Source: Fagopyrum homotropicum
Taxonomy: Eukaryota; Streptophyta; Magnoliopsida; Caryophyllales; Polygonaceae
Length of the DNA: 64,000 bases
Direction of reading: 5' to 3'
Assembly (NCBI GenBank): GCA_033239125.1
Contig: BSWB01000003.1
Span: forward strand, 137,554,320 to 137,618,319
Positions within the stretch are counted from its first letter, which is position 1, and each line of letters begins with the position of its first letter. Shown piece after piece: positions 35,435 to 47,580 of this stretch. Position numbers and translations under genes: made by a program. The notes beneath the pieces were generated by a model. The model was not told the origin of the DNA, made no database searches, and saw nothing but the letters and a program-made list of their open reading frames with translations.

Positions 35435-38315
35435 TGTAACGCCCCAATTTTTAGGCGCGTTTTCGATATTTATTCTCCTACTTTTATCGATACTTATATA
35501 GCTTAAATATTTTACGAGAATGATTTTTATATGATAAACCATATTTTTACGAGTATATTCATATAGATGTTATTTACTTTTATTTTTTATTTTTCCGTAA
35601 TTTAATTTACGGTTGGAAAAATTTATTCGATCCGAAAAGCTCGTTCTGAATGTTTTAAAAACGAGTCTATCCCTTTTTATTATTTCTTTTATTCTTCCTT
35701 CTCTCTCTTTGTGTTTTTTTTATTATTCTTAGGCTGATGAGTGCCTCTCCCCAGCGTTGGAGACTGCAGTAACTTCTCCCAATCTGTGCCTCCGACCCCT
35801 CGCCATCTGCACCAGCAACCCTGTGAATTCTACACCCTCACACGTAACCCCAGCAGACCCATGGCTACTCTCCTCTGTCTTCTTTCACCTCAGCCCATCT
35901 CCTCCCTCTGCACACGTTTAGCAACCCCCTCTTTTCCTCTTTCTTTCTCTAGCAGTGAAAAGGCTCCCTCTGTTTGTTCCTTCTCACCAACTTTTCCCGC
36001 AGCTGTGCAACCGCCGGAGGATCTGCGCCACCAGGGAACCACCACGAGGAAGAGAAGCCACCAACCAGCTAGCCGAACTTTTGCCACCGCCTTCTCTCCC
36101 TTTCTCCTCTATTCGCACTGCCGCCAAGGAGCAACTAAGGAGGCCGTTCGGGCTGCCTCTGTTGCCACCGTCTGGACCGCCGGAGAGGACGGCTACACCA
36201 CCTGGGGGTTGCCGGACGAAAGGAGGCCGCCACCACACCGCCACATCGGGCATTCGGGCACCAGCAGGCCGGGAACGCTGCCCTAATTTCGCCCCTGCTC
36301 TCTGTTCATTTGTGTCGCAAGGAGGAGAGCCGCTGCCGCCGGAGTGGGCCGCCGCTAGCCGGAAGAGTCCCGCTCGAGCCCTGCCGGAGACCAGGAGCCA
36401 AGCGGCCTTCGCCTGATGCCGGAAGAGCCCCTGCCGCCTTCCATTGCTGCCCTCTCGCCTCAAAAGCGCCGCCGCCTGCTTCCCTTTTCTTTTCAAAGCT
36501 GCGTATGAATCGAATAAAGAAGGAGATTTTAGGGTTTTAAAATCGGGCCCCTCACTTCTGGTATAATTACAAATGTGACCCACTATTTTGTATTTGCTAT
36601 ATTGACCAAGGTTTTCGAGATTTAAGTATTATGCCCTCTATTGGATATTTTCAAAATGGCCCAAAGTTTAATTATGGATAATGACCCAAGTTTCCAAAAT
36701 TACATATTTGCTTGGAAAATGTTTTACGGACCTTCAACCAAAGCTTTATAAACAGATTTTATTCTTATAATTTATAATTGTTAGATATTATGACCCATGT
36801 GTATATAATTGTATAATGTTCCGGAAAATATTTGAGCGGTTTTAACCTTGGTTTTGAAAACGAGTTTTACCTTAGCTTTTTATATAAGTTATATACTCCG
36901 TTCAAATTTAGCGTATAAGCTAAATTTGTTTAGTTTGATGCTAGGTTCGGAAGCGCCCCGATAAATGCCTAACAAGTCCAAGTCGACATCCATTGAACGA
37001 CTTCCGTCTATTGACGTCGTGTGAGTATTCTTTCCCCTCGATTTAGTTATATTTAGTATTAGTATCATACTAGGTTGGTTAATCTAGCATAACCTAGAGT
37101 GAATACCAAGTAGTGGCTTTGGACCTTAGGTGAGTTTTGAGGATTTATGATCGTTAGAAGGCTTGAGATGTTGATGTTATTTTGTGAGGATTGTAGGGCG
37201 TTGAGTGTTTGAGTTGATCTTGTGAGCTTATAAGGATTTAGATTATGGTTGTATGATCTTGTTGAGATTGTGGACTAGGACGGGAGTACCCTAGCATGTG
37301 TAGTGATGGTTATGACCTTGTGAGATCGTGAGGATTAGGAGTTTTTATCATATCATGGTTATGGTTTATGATCTTGCGAGATCATTGGGACTAGAAGTCT
37401 AAGGACTTCTAGTATGTTAGAGAGATGTTGATCGTGTGCCTTTTGACAGGCGTTGAGTGTCTTCCTGCGGGAAGCTGAGAGCGGGATATAGTAGAATTAT
37501 CTTTGGGACGAGGTAAGTCTCCGGACTTACTTAGCTCGTATTCTTTGTATTAGCATTATGGTGTGTTGGGTGGTGTGTGTTTATTATTTTATTGTTTATA
37601 ACAACTAAACCGGAATAGGATTACCGACCTTTATATTATTTAGCCCAAGTGTATGATAACGGGCGGTGACATCACTGCCTGGCTCCCCGTGAGAGCTGGG
37701 GGGATCTCGGCGACTGGCCCGTGCTGGTTAGACGGTCGGAGGCATCCGACCGTTCCATTGCCGGAAGAAGGGACCGAGGCGAGTTTCGGATGATTCTCGT
37801 GTCACAAAAGAAGTTGAACTAGAACGGGATATGACTTAATAAATAAAGATAATAAACCGGATTTGTGTGCTTTGAGTATGTTGTGTGACTATGTTGAATT
37901 GATTGTGTTTGTGCCTTTCCCTTTAATTCTAATGCTTCGAATGTGAGCTAACGGTTTTATACCGAATGTTGTAGTTTGCCTTGCAGGTTAGGCATGCTCC
38001 GAGAGATCCGGAAGGGTGGGCAGCCGGGGTCCGTACATTTTAGGAGTGGGTTTTGGGTAGAGTCGAGTTTGTATATTATTCATGTATATTGTATATCGTG
38101 TGGTGGCATTTGGCCCTTGGTGTTGCATATCGGCTGAAGTCTTTTATTGTTTCTTTCGGGTTTCCTTTCATTCCATAAAAAATATATTTCGGTTTTGGCC
38201 TTTATTTGTGCCTTGTTGCAAGATCCGGTGAAATTGTTGTCAAGCTAAGGGTCGGGACCCATTGTGAGGTCCCAACCCGTGGCATCCCGATATCCCGCGG
38301 ATTTGGGGTGTTACA
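35435..38315 (+). repeat. Element E 5' LTR
   Basis: TGTAACGCCCCAA...TTGGGGTGTTACA, extended inverted termini with one mismatch. A pyrimidine-rich stretch at about 35690-35715 precedes a GC-rich block (about 35740-36510), followed by AT-rich DNA with loosely periodic TGACCCA..AATTA..CAAA phrases (36540-36800). A 10 bp palindrome ACTAGAAGTC/GACTTCTAGT lies at 37390-37413, and the predicted intron at 37513-37986. Confidence 0.95.
37513..37986 (+). other. Predicted LTR intron of element E (474 bp), best example
   Basis: Donor GACGAG|GTAAGTCT, with the first 18 nt folding as GTAAGTC-TCCG-GACTTAC. Then TTAGCTCG, conserved in B, C and D. In the middle lies GCCCAAGTGTAT followed by GATAACGGGC and GGTGACATCACTG, then overlapping AATAAA at 37838-37847. 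The branch candidate CTAAC (37948-37952) puts its A exactly 35 nt from the acceptor TTGCCTTGCAG|GTTAGG. A 329 nt second exon of LTR then leads to the PBS. The 3' LTR copy is 44661-45134. All elements are standard for plant splicing. Use in vivo is inferred from conservation across families. Confidence 0.6.
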
Positions 38316-38703
38316 AAAGTGGTATCAGAGCCAGGTTGACAACAATGGCACTCGCAATCTTTTAAGGCCGAATAAGGAATAAATAGAACCCCACGGGTTC
38401 TGACTTTTCGTTTTCGAAATCACATGCATGAGTCGGGGTAGAATGTACGGACCACCACTCCTTCCGCGGATCTCGGCAGCGTAGTTTATTGGATTTTAAT
38501 ATGTATATATATGTATATATAGATATGGATATGAGGTTTGTAGTTATGCATGATAGAATTGATGTGTATCTTTATGATTGTGGTTGCATGATGACTCGAT
38601 TTATATGTATAGTGAATATATATGGACTATAGTACATGTTTGGACCTTTTATTGTTGTATTGGATTTCCGAATGTGATATATTAGTAGTAATGTGAACAT
38701 AGG

Positions 38704-38770
<67 letters not shown>

Positions 38771-41700
38771 TATATATATATATAGTTATATATGCATACA
38801 CATATGGTATGCTAGTATTATATTAGTAGTATTGGACCTTATAGTTAAGATGATAGGAAGCTATCATTGCCCTTGGACAAATGCCTTTTCGGGATTATGA
38901 TAGTATATATACAATGATGGTTATGCTCAAGTACCGAGTTGAGCATCACGTTCTGGCGAACACCCTGGCGATTCAGCGGACTCCTTTTGGTGACGTCAAA
39001 GAAACCATTTGAAGGACAAAGAGGACATTAGCGGCAAAGACGAACGAATAGAAGGGAATTTTGAGTCAACTTAAGAGAATTCGAGATGGAAGCAATACAA
39101 GTAAAGAGAGCAACGTTAAGGTGTATAAGTGGTTATAAAGAAGCCATGATTGAACGACTACGAGGCCAATAGAGATAACGAACTTAAGGTTCTTCAAGAA
39201 GACGCGTGGGCAACTAAAGATGCGGATAAGAGAGGAGACGTGTACACTTTAGCAAGGTTAAATGTGGTATTTCTCTAAGAAGTGAAGCTTTCTTTAGACG
39301 CTCCTAAGCTTTGGTGTCAAGATGAGAAAACTGATCGAACCATGTGCGAAAGATTTAAGTTAAGCTTATAAGGACCAATTACAAGAGTTATGAGAAGAAG
39401 GCATGGTAGAGATTTACGTGGAGTTGACCGGTATCCATTATAACAACAAGACTAAGAAACGCCAAGAAGAAGGAAGTGCACATATATGATGGTTTGAGAA
39501 GACGAAAGAGGAAACAAGAAGCTTTGATCAAGAGATTTAAGATGCCAACCAAGAGGAACGCAAGCGGATGCTGGCTATAATATTTGGGAAAGTGCTCTTG
39601 AAAGACATCAAGGAAGGATGGTTAAGCCTATGAAAGGGGGTTATATGAAACAACAAGGCAAAGAAGGTATAGTTACCTTATAAAGAATGGGAAACAAGGA
39701 ATGAAGAAAGAACTAATGGAGTTTAAGGTAAAGTACCCCGAGGAGGGTAGCCTTCATGAGAATAGTGACATGAGAAGTGTAGTAAATAATGATCCTTTGA
39801 ACTTGGAGAATGTCAGCTATAAGCTAATCGGTGATAGTCGAAAACGTGCATGTGTTGGTTGTCTATGGATGAGGGTAGATGAGAAGAGTAACCAAGAGCG
39901 TGGATTATAAAGGAACGGTAACAAGAACTTGGAATATTCGTGGTGGTTGAATGTCGGAAATAATGAGGTATATCAAGGGAAGTGCAAATGTCATAATCGT
40001 ATAGCAAATTATCGATTCCAGCAAGTGATAGTAACGTACCGTGTAAAAAGGGACTGTAACGGTATGGGCGACCTTCTTAGGTCATGGGAATGTCATATGG
40101 AGGAATGACACGGATCAAGGCAAAAGGGGACTGATAGGACGAAGAGAAAGGTGAGTCTTCTATGGTTATTGTGGGTAAAGGGGGAATATATAAGGGGAGG
40201 TATGATATGTTTGTTCAAAGGTTATGGATGCCATGTTTTCCCGAGCCCAGCGAAGTCAAGATTTTTGTGACTCGCATGGCGAAGCCATAGTGGCTATGAC
40301 GTGAAATGAGAAATCTGGATTATAGCACCGCAAGCTTAGAGCTTATGACGTTAACACTTGAGAAGAAATGAGTTGGATATTTCAGTGGTGTTGGATGGAG
40401 AATTTGTTCTTGCGTTTTCCACAGGGCATACTGGTACAATTGTGGAGTTGTTTATGGGATACCGAGAGATGCATAAGGTGACCAACCAGAGTAAGAGAAG
40501 ACCGAAGTCTTGAAATTTGATGCCAACATGAGATGCACGAGAAGTATATGAAAGAATGAGGTTAGAACCTCTATGGTCGGATTGACGTTACATAAGGAAA
40601 TGAAGTAGTTCTACACCTACTCGAGGGAATGATGCAGACTTAGGTGGAATACAAAGAACTCTCCCAACATGTTGGGATGACCGGGAGGGCGAAGAGGATA
40701 AGATCGATTTATTATAAGACATGGTTATGCCCTACAGTTAAGACGCTTATGGAACCACATAAGTATGGGTTCTTAAAAGATTATTACGACCAGGATTTCA
40801 AGGTGAAAAAGGGTGGAACAATACGGATTCAAGAAAAGGACCCTTGAAAGAGAACATACATGATCATGACTGAAGATGGAACAATACACGAGTTTGAAAG
40901 ACGTAACCTCAATAGATCGAGGTAGATCAATTGTGCCATGACCACTTGTAAAGTGATAAAACAGGATTGTGACGGTTATTATGATATGTGACGGGAAGAT
41001 AAAAGATGAAACCTGAGATATCACGGATTCCAATACGTCAGAATGTAGAATTTTTCCACTAAAGTCGAGCTTGATTTAATTCCGAGGTTTAAGGCGTCGT
41101 GTGGAATAACACTTGTGCAGAGACATGAGTTGAGGAAGCAAGTGAAGGAGAAATTTCAAGAACTTAGTGATAAGATTTCATTAGAATTAGTGAAATGTCA
41201 TAGAGAACACCAGATGTTATCTTAAACTCTTGATTTGAAGTTGTTATGGAGAACCCTAGTTTGCGAAAAGTGAGACGGTTATCTCCGTTGTACATCGATT
41301 ACCGGGAGCTAAACAAGATAACAATAAAGAACAAATATCCCTCACCACGTATAGATGATCTACTCGACCAGTTTCAAGGGTCGGTAGTTCCTTCAAAAAA
41401 TTGATTTAAGGATTGATTGTAACCAAATGAGAATTCGAGACTGGAATGTTGCAATTACAAATTTCCGGACAAACCATGGTCATTACGAGTGTAGTGATTC
41501 CATATGGCTTACTAATGCCTCGGATAAGATATTTTGGTATACTCACGAAGAAGAGAGAAGTTGTATGACAAGTTGTCTCGGGATGGCAACCCCCCCCCCC
41601 CCCCGAAGGATGTGAAAGAAGTTACAAGTTTTCTTAGATATGCCGGTCATTCCGGGATTTGTGGAGAGATTCTCCAAAGTAACACCATTTATGGATAACC

Positions 41701-42582
41701 TACTCTGGATGACAATGAAGTATTAAGGGGGACGAAGAATTGACAATAGAGTTATTGAGAGTTGAGAGGAGATTCATTGGTGCGTCTATTTTTACGTTGC
41801 CTCGAGGTATGATGGGTTTGACATGTACAAGTTATTCTCCAAGACAAGGTCTTGATTGAGTATTGAGGAACGATGTAAAATTTATAGCAAACGTGTCTCA
41901 TTAGTAAAAGCAGTGTAAAGCAAAGTATTTCCTTCATTACTTAGAACTTACAACTATGTTGAGAAGATGTAACTTTAAAAGTTGGGTTTAGCGGGACCAA
42001 TTAGGAAGTTTGACCTTCTGTATTAGAGGCAATCAAAGAGAATCATCATGGAAATGCTGCATTAAGAAAGACCCGAGAAGGAAGTTAAGTTTCCGATATA
42101 GCGGACCTCTTTGAGATCTCAACACGAGATGGGAAAGCGGTTTACAGTTGGTATGACCGCCAAGAGTAGAGAGTGATCACCTGGTGTTTCATGTGTATTA
42201 GTCAAGGGAGTACATACATGGCTCAAGACGGATGGTCAGTCATGGTGGTTTAGTGGCAGACGAGAAACCAATGAGACTAACTGCAAGACGGGGGAAATAT
42301 CTTTGGTTGAGTTTTATACTAAGCTAGTAGAGTCGATAGAATCGACGGGTTAGACCTGATTCTTCCCTTAGGTTAGTTATGTCCTTGTGTGAATTTGTGT
42401 GTAGTTGTGTCGCGTGCGGGCATGCGTTATATGACCTGATATACCTTGCGGTGGTAGTTTGTGTATATAGATTAAAAGGTTTCAGCCTTCCTAGAGTGAG
42501 AGTTCATACCTCGGCCTTGAGGGACCGAGAAGTTCGGCGTGTGGCAAGTTTCGGGACGAAACTTGTTTTTAGGGGGATCTGA
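38316..42582 (+). other. Element E internal region
   Basis: After the PBS come AT-rich DNA, a TA dinucleotide run (about 38704-38784), then about 2 kb of degenerate sequence with no recognised gag or protease. RT and RNase H relics are at 41021-41950. A 15-C run lies at 41590-41604, expanded from a shorter run in the sister copies. The end (about 42540-42582) has TTTCGGGACGAAACTTG and the polypurine tract. Confidence 0.8.
41021..41950 (+). pseudogene. RT and RNase H relic of element E
   Basis: Landmarks in order, through several frame changes: RIPIRQNVEF, ITLVQRHELRKQVKEKFQEL, LYIDYRELNKITIKNKYPS, RIDDLLDQFQGS, CNQMRIRD, NFRTNHGHYE, LTNA, DILVYSRRREKLYD, VKEVTSFLRYAGH, GFVERFSKVTPFMDNL, then LTLPRGM and SPRQGLD of RNase H with VKFIAN and YLEL. 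This is the canonical gypsy RT, connection and RNase H order. The segment between LTNA and DILVYS is missing, which removes the lead-in to the catalytic Asp pair. Not translatable as one protein. Confidence 0.9.
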
Positions 42583-45463
42583 TGTAACGCCCCAATTTTT
42601 AGGCGCGTTTTCGATATTTATTCTCCTACTTTTATCGATACTTATATAGCTTAAATATTTTACGAGAATGATTTTTATATGATAAACCATATTTTTACGA
42701 GTATATTCATATAGATGTTATTTACTTTTATTTTTTATTTTTCCGTAATTTAATTTACGGTTGGAAAAATTTATTCGATCCGAAAAGCTCGTTCTGAATG
42801 TTTTAAAAACGAGTCTATCCCTTTTTATTATTTCTTTTATTCTTCCTTCTCTCTCTTTGTGTTTTTTTTATTATTCTTAGGCTGATGAGTGCCTCTCCCC
42901 AGCGTTGGAGACTGCAGTAACTTCTCCCAATCTGTGCCTCCGACCCCTCGCCATCTGCACCTGCAACCCTGTGAATTCTACACCCTCACACGTAACCCCA
43001 GCAGACCCATGGCTACTCTCCTCTGTCTTCTTTCACCTCAGCCCATCTCCTCCCTCTGCACACGTTTAGCAACCCCCTCTTTTCCTCTTTCTTTCTCTAG
43101 CAGTGAAAAGGCTCCCTCTGTTTGTTCCTTCTCACCAACTTTTCCCGCAGCTGTGCAACCGCCGGAGGATCTGCGCCACCAGGGAACCACCACGAGGAAG
43201 AGAAGCCACCAACCAGCTAGCCGAACTTTTGCCACCGCCTTCTCTCCCTTTCTCCTCTATTCGCACTGCCGCCAAGGAGCAACTAAGGAGGCCGTTCGGG
43301 CTGCCTCTGTTGCCACCGTCTGGACCGCCGGAGAGGACGGCTACACCACCTGGGGGTTGCCGGACGAAAGGAGGCCGCCACCACACCGCCACATCGGGCA
43401 TTCGGGCACCAGCAGGCCGGGAACGCTGCCCTAATTTCGCCCCTGCTCTCTGTTCATTTGTGTCGCAAGGAGGAGAGCCGCTGCCGCCGGAGTGGGCCGC
43501 CGCTAGCCGGAAGAGTCCCGCTCGAGCCCTGCCGGAGACCAGGAGCCAAGCGGCCTTCGCCTGATGCCGGAAGAGCCCCTGCCGCCTTCCATTGCTGCCC
43601 TCTCGCCTCAAAAGCGCCGCCGCCTGCTTCCCTTTTCTTTTCAAAGCTGCGTATGAATCGAATAAAGAAGGAGATTTTAGGGTTTTAAAATCGGGCCCCT
43701 CACTTCTGGTATAATTACAAATGTGACCCACTATTTTGTATTTGCTATATTGACCAAGGTTTTCGAGATTTAAGTATTATGCCCTCTATTGGATATTTTC
43801 AAAATGGCCCAAAGTTTAATTATGGATGATGACCCAAGTTTCCAAAATTACATATTTGCTTGGAAAATGTTTTACGGACCTTCAACCAAAGCTTTATAAA
43901 CAGATTTTATTCTTATAATTTATAATTGTTAGATATTATGACCCATGTGTATATAATTGTATAATGTTCCGGAAAATATTTGAGCGGTTTTAACCTTGGT
44001 TTTGAAAACGAGTTTTACCTTAGCTTTTTATATAAGTTATATACTCCGTTCAAATTTAGCGTATAAGCTAAATTTGTTTAGTTTGATGCTAGGTTCGGAA
44101 GCGCCCCGATAAATGCCTAACAAGTCCAAGTCGACATCCATTGAACGACTTCCGTCTATTGACGTCGTGTGAGTATTCTTTCCCCTCGATTTAGTTATAT
44201 TTAGTATTAGTATCATACTAGGTTGGTTAATCTAGCATAACCTAGAGTGAATACCAAGTAGTGGCTTTGGACCTTAGGTGAGTTTTGAGGATTTATGATC
44301 GTTAGAAGGCTTGAGATGTTGATGTTATTTTGTGAGGATTGTAGGGCGTTGAGTGTTTGAGTTGATCTTGTGAGCTTATAAGGATTTAGATTATGGTTAT
44401 ATGATCTTGTTGAGATTGTGGACTAGGACGGGAGTACCCTAACATGTGTAGTGATGGTTATGACCTTGTGAGATCGTGAGGATTAGGAGTTTTTATCATA
44501 TCATGGTTATGGTTTATGATCGTGCGAGATCATTGGGACTAGAAGTCTAAGGACTTCTAGTATGTTAGAGAGATGTTGATCGTGTGCCTTTTGACAGGCG
44601 TTGAGTGTCTTCCTGCGGGAAGCTGAGAGCGGGATATAGCAGAATTATCTTTGGGACGAGGTAAGTCTCCGGACTTACTTAGCTCGTATTCTTTGTATTA
44701 GCATTATGGTGTGTTGGGTGGTGTGTGTTTATTATTTTATTGTTTATAACAACTAAACCGGAATAGGATTACCGACCTTTATATTATTTAGCCCAAGTGT
44801 ATGATAACGGGCGGTGACATCACTGCCTGGCTCCCCGTGAGAGCTGGGGGGATCTCGGCGACTGGCCCGTGCTGGTTAGACGGTCGGAGGCATCCGACCG
44901 TTCCATTGCCGGAAGAAGGGACCGAGGCGAGTTTCGGATGATTCTCGTGTCACAAAAGAAGTTGAACTAGAACGGGATATGACTTAATAAATAAAGATAA
45001 TAAACCGGATTTGTGTGCTTTGAGTATGTTGTGTGACTATGTTGAATTGATTGTGTTTGTGCCTTTCCCTTTAATTCTAATGCTTCGAATGTGAGCTAAC
45101 GGTTTTATACCGAATGTTGTAGTTTGCCTTGCAGGTTAGGCATGCTCCGAGAGATCCGGAAGGGTGGGCAGCCGGGGTCCGTACATTTTAGGAGTGGGTT
45201 TTGGGTAGAGTCGAGTTTGTATATTATTCATGTATATTGTATATCGTGTGGTGGCATTTGGCCCTTGGTGTTGCATATCGGCTGAAGTCTTTTATTGTTT
45301 CTTTTGGGTTTCCTTTCATTCCATAAAAAATGTATTTCGGTTTTGGCCTTTATTTGTGCCTTGTTGCAAGATCCGGTGAAATTGTTGTCAAGCTAAGGGT
45401 CGGGACCCATTGTGAGGTCCCAACCCGTGGCATCCCGATATCCCGCGGATTTGGGGTGTTACA
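42583..45463 (+). repeat. Element E 3' LTR
   Basis: Same length as the 5' LTR. Its intron copy is 44661-45134. The open frames in its GC-rich block (43038-43731 on both strands) duplicate those at 35741-36583 exactly because of LTR identity. Confidence 0.95.
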
Positions 45464-45468
45464 GAATA

Positions 45469-47580
45469 CGAGCTAAGTAAGTCCGGAGACTTACCTTATC
45501 GCTACACTCAACTCACAACACTCTCGCTTCCCTTGGGAAGGAGTCCACAACCTGCTCACAAGAAGATAATTATATCAACAACAACCCACTCACAATAGAA
45601 GTCTTAGACTTCTATACAAATGATCTACGCAAGATCATTTGACTCTCAATTCTAGGACCGCATCCTAAAACCCCTCATCCTCACATCACACTCAACAGAA
45701 GCTATAAGTCCCAAGACTTCTAAACCCTCGGATCTCGCAAGATCATAACTCACAACACTACTAGGATAACATGCCTAGTCCAAACAAACACAACGGTAAC
45801 ATCACCATGCTAGGATAAGCATATCCTAGCTCATAATCTCAACAACCATATAACCACAACCTCAAGCCTCAGATACTCACAAGATCAACCAAACACTCAA
45901 TGTCTTACAACAATTGACAATCCTCAAAGCTCACCTAAGGTCCAAACCACTACTTGGTATTCACTCTAGGTTATGCTAGATTATCCAACCTAGCATGATA
46001 CTAATACTAACAGAACAAGATCGAGTAAGATCATAAGCTCGGGGGAAGAGGGTACTCACATGACGTCAAAAGACGGAAGACGATCTAAGGATGTCGACTT
46101 GGACTTGCTAGGTCTTTATCGGGACGCTTCCGAACCTAACACCAAAACTATACAAATTTAGCTTATACGCTAAATTTGAACGGAATAATTTACATATATA
46201 AAACTAAGGAAAACTCGATTTTAAAAGCCCACGTTAAAAATCCGTAGTAACCCTTCCGGGGCAAAATATAAAATTCTAGAAACTTGGTCATAAAACCGGA
46301 ATTAAAACTTGAACCATAAACCAAATTTAAAATCCGTAATTATATTTTTCGGGCAATCTAAACAACATCATAAATGTGGGTCATAATCTGCAATTAATAT
46401 TTCTGGGCCAAATCTGTATTTAACTCATGCAGGGGCATATCACTAAATTTCAAAAGAGTGGGTCAAATCTGAAATTACAAAAATTGGGTTCCAAAATGCA
46501 ATTACACTAGAGTTTAGGGGGGGCCGATTTAATTAGGGCAAAAGAGCCCTCTTTCACGCTGTACCAGTGCAACATTGGGGAAGAAGGGGGAAAGTAGTTG
46601 CGGCGGCGTTGCTTCCCCGTGGCTTCGACGGCTCTCCTGGTGGTCCGGGTGTTCGACGAGAAGGCGGGGCAGGGCATGAGATTCCCGGCGATGGTTCAGG
46701 CCTAGGTGGAGCGCAGGCGATGAGAGGAAAACGAGAGAGCAAGAGCAGTAGGATGTTTGGCGCTCCAGGCTTTGATCTTCAGCGAGGGCGAGGACGATGG
46801 TTTGGCGGTGACACTTCCGGCGGCACTTGGTGGGTACAAAGACTTCGCCTGTCGGCGGTGGAGCGTAGAAAGGCGGACAGATGGTGTCGGCGTGAAGTCG
46901 CTGAAGAGATCACAATTAAGGCGCCGGAGGCAGAGGAGAGAAAAAAAAAATGGAGTTTGTAGAGATTGAAGAGGGAGAGCTTGGACTGAGAGCAGAAGGT
47001 GAGAGGAGAGGTGTGAGGAAAGGAGTGAGAGGCTGTTGGCTGCGTGCGAGAGTAGGAGACAGAGGGACGGGCTCGGGGTTGCAGTGCATTGAAGAGGGTA
47101 GGTCAGCAGCAGTGCATTGAAGAGGATAGGTCAGTAGTGTAGGCAGGACATACACTCTTCCACACGCAAAGAAGAAAGAGGGGAAAAAGGCAGAAAGTAA
47201 ATAGAATAAAATAAATAAATGGGGACATATGGGAATGAAGTAAACCCGATCAAAATATTTAGAACGGGATTTTCGAATCGGAAAATTTTCCGACTTTCCG
47301 AGAGTAAAGACACGGAAAAAGAAATCTATGTGGATCGAATATATAAGTAACTCGCGAAATATAATTTGAAATAGAAAAACCGTTCTCGCAATTTATTTTT
47401 ACGAGATTATATAATACTTGAAATACGGGTAATAAAATATATCGATATATATACTAGTAGAATTTAATTTACGACGCAAAGTACTCGTAAAAAAAATATT
47501 TAATCCATTTAAATATCGATAAAAATCCAGAAAATAATAATAATAATAAATCGCAAACGCGCCAAAATTGGAGCATTACA
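45469..47580 (-). repeat. Element D 5' LTR, part right of E
   Basis: It continues D's LTR from CGAGCTAAGTAAGTCCGG with the donor hairpin, palindromes (45600-45830), GC-rich block and 28 bp repeat (two copies, from 47085). It ends GGAGCATTACA, one base different from the left LTR end. Confidence 0.93.

Larger units (their letters stand above)
35435..45463 (+). mobile_element. Element E: young, structurally complete non-autonomous gypsy-type element
   Basis: Perfect TSD GAATA (35430-35434, 45464-45468). Both LTRs are 2881 bp with about eight substitutions noticed (about 0.3%). PBS 38320-38331. A polypurine tract AGGGGGATCTGA precedes the 3' LTR. Internal region 38316-42582 (4267 bp). Its pol relic is in the same relative position as in B, C and D and carries the same RT deletion, so it belongs to the same non-autonomous lineage although its LTR GC-rich block differs and it lies in the opposite orientation. 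Confidence 0.96.
27483..47580 (-). mobile_element. Element D: non-autonomous gypsy-type element, with E inserted in its 5' LTR
   Basis: Left (3') LTR 27483-30405, internal 30406-34644, right (5') LTR 34645-35434 plus 45469-47580. PBS at 34629-34640 on the minus strand. The flanking pentamers TATAT (27478-27482) and TATTT (47581-47585) differ at one base, so the TSD is imperfect or mutated. About 15 substitutions were noticed between the LTRs (about 0.5%), plus copy-number changes in a 28 bp repeat (three against two) and an ACAATAA repeat. Confidence 0.92.

Noticed and set aside
35984..36583. Long open frames on both strands of the GC-rich LTR block (up to 199 codons; repeated at 43132-43731)
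   Set aside because: Overlapping frames on both strands, biased composition and exact duplication between LTRs fit GC-rich non-coding DNA. No domain was recognised, so they are not called genes.
38704..38784. TA dinucleotide runs as a functional element
   Set aside because: Ordinary microsatellites inside E. Shorter ones occur at the matching place in B (about 20740).
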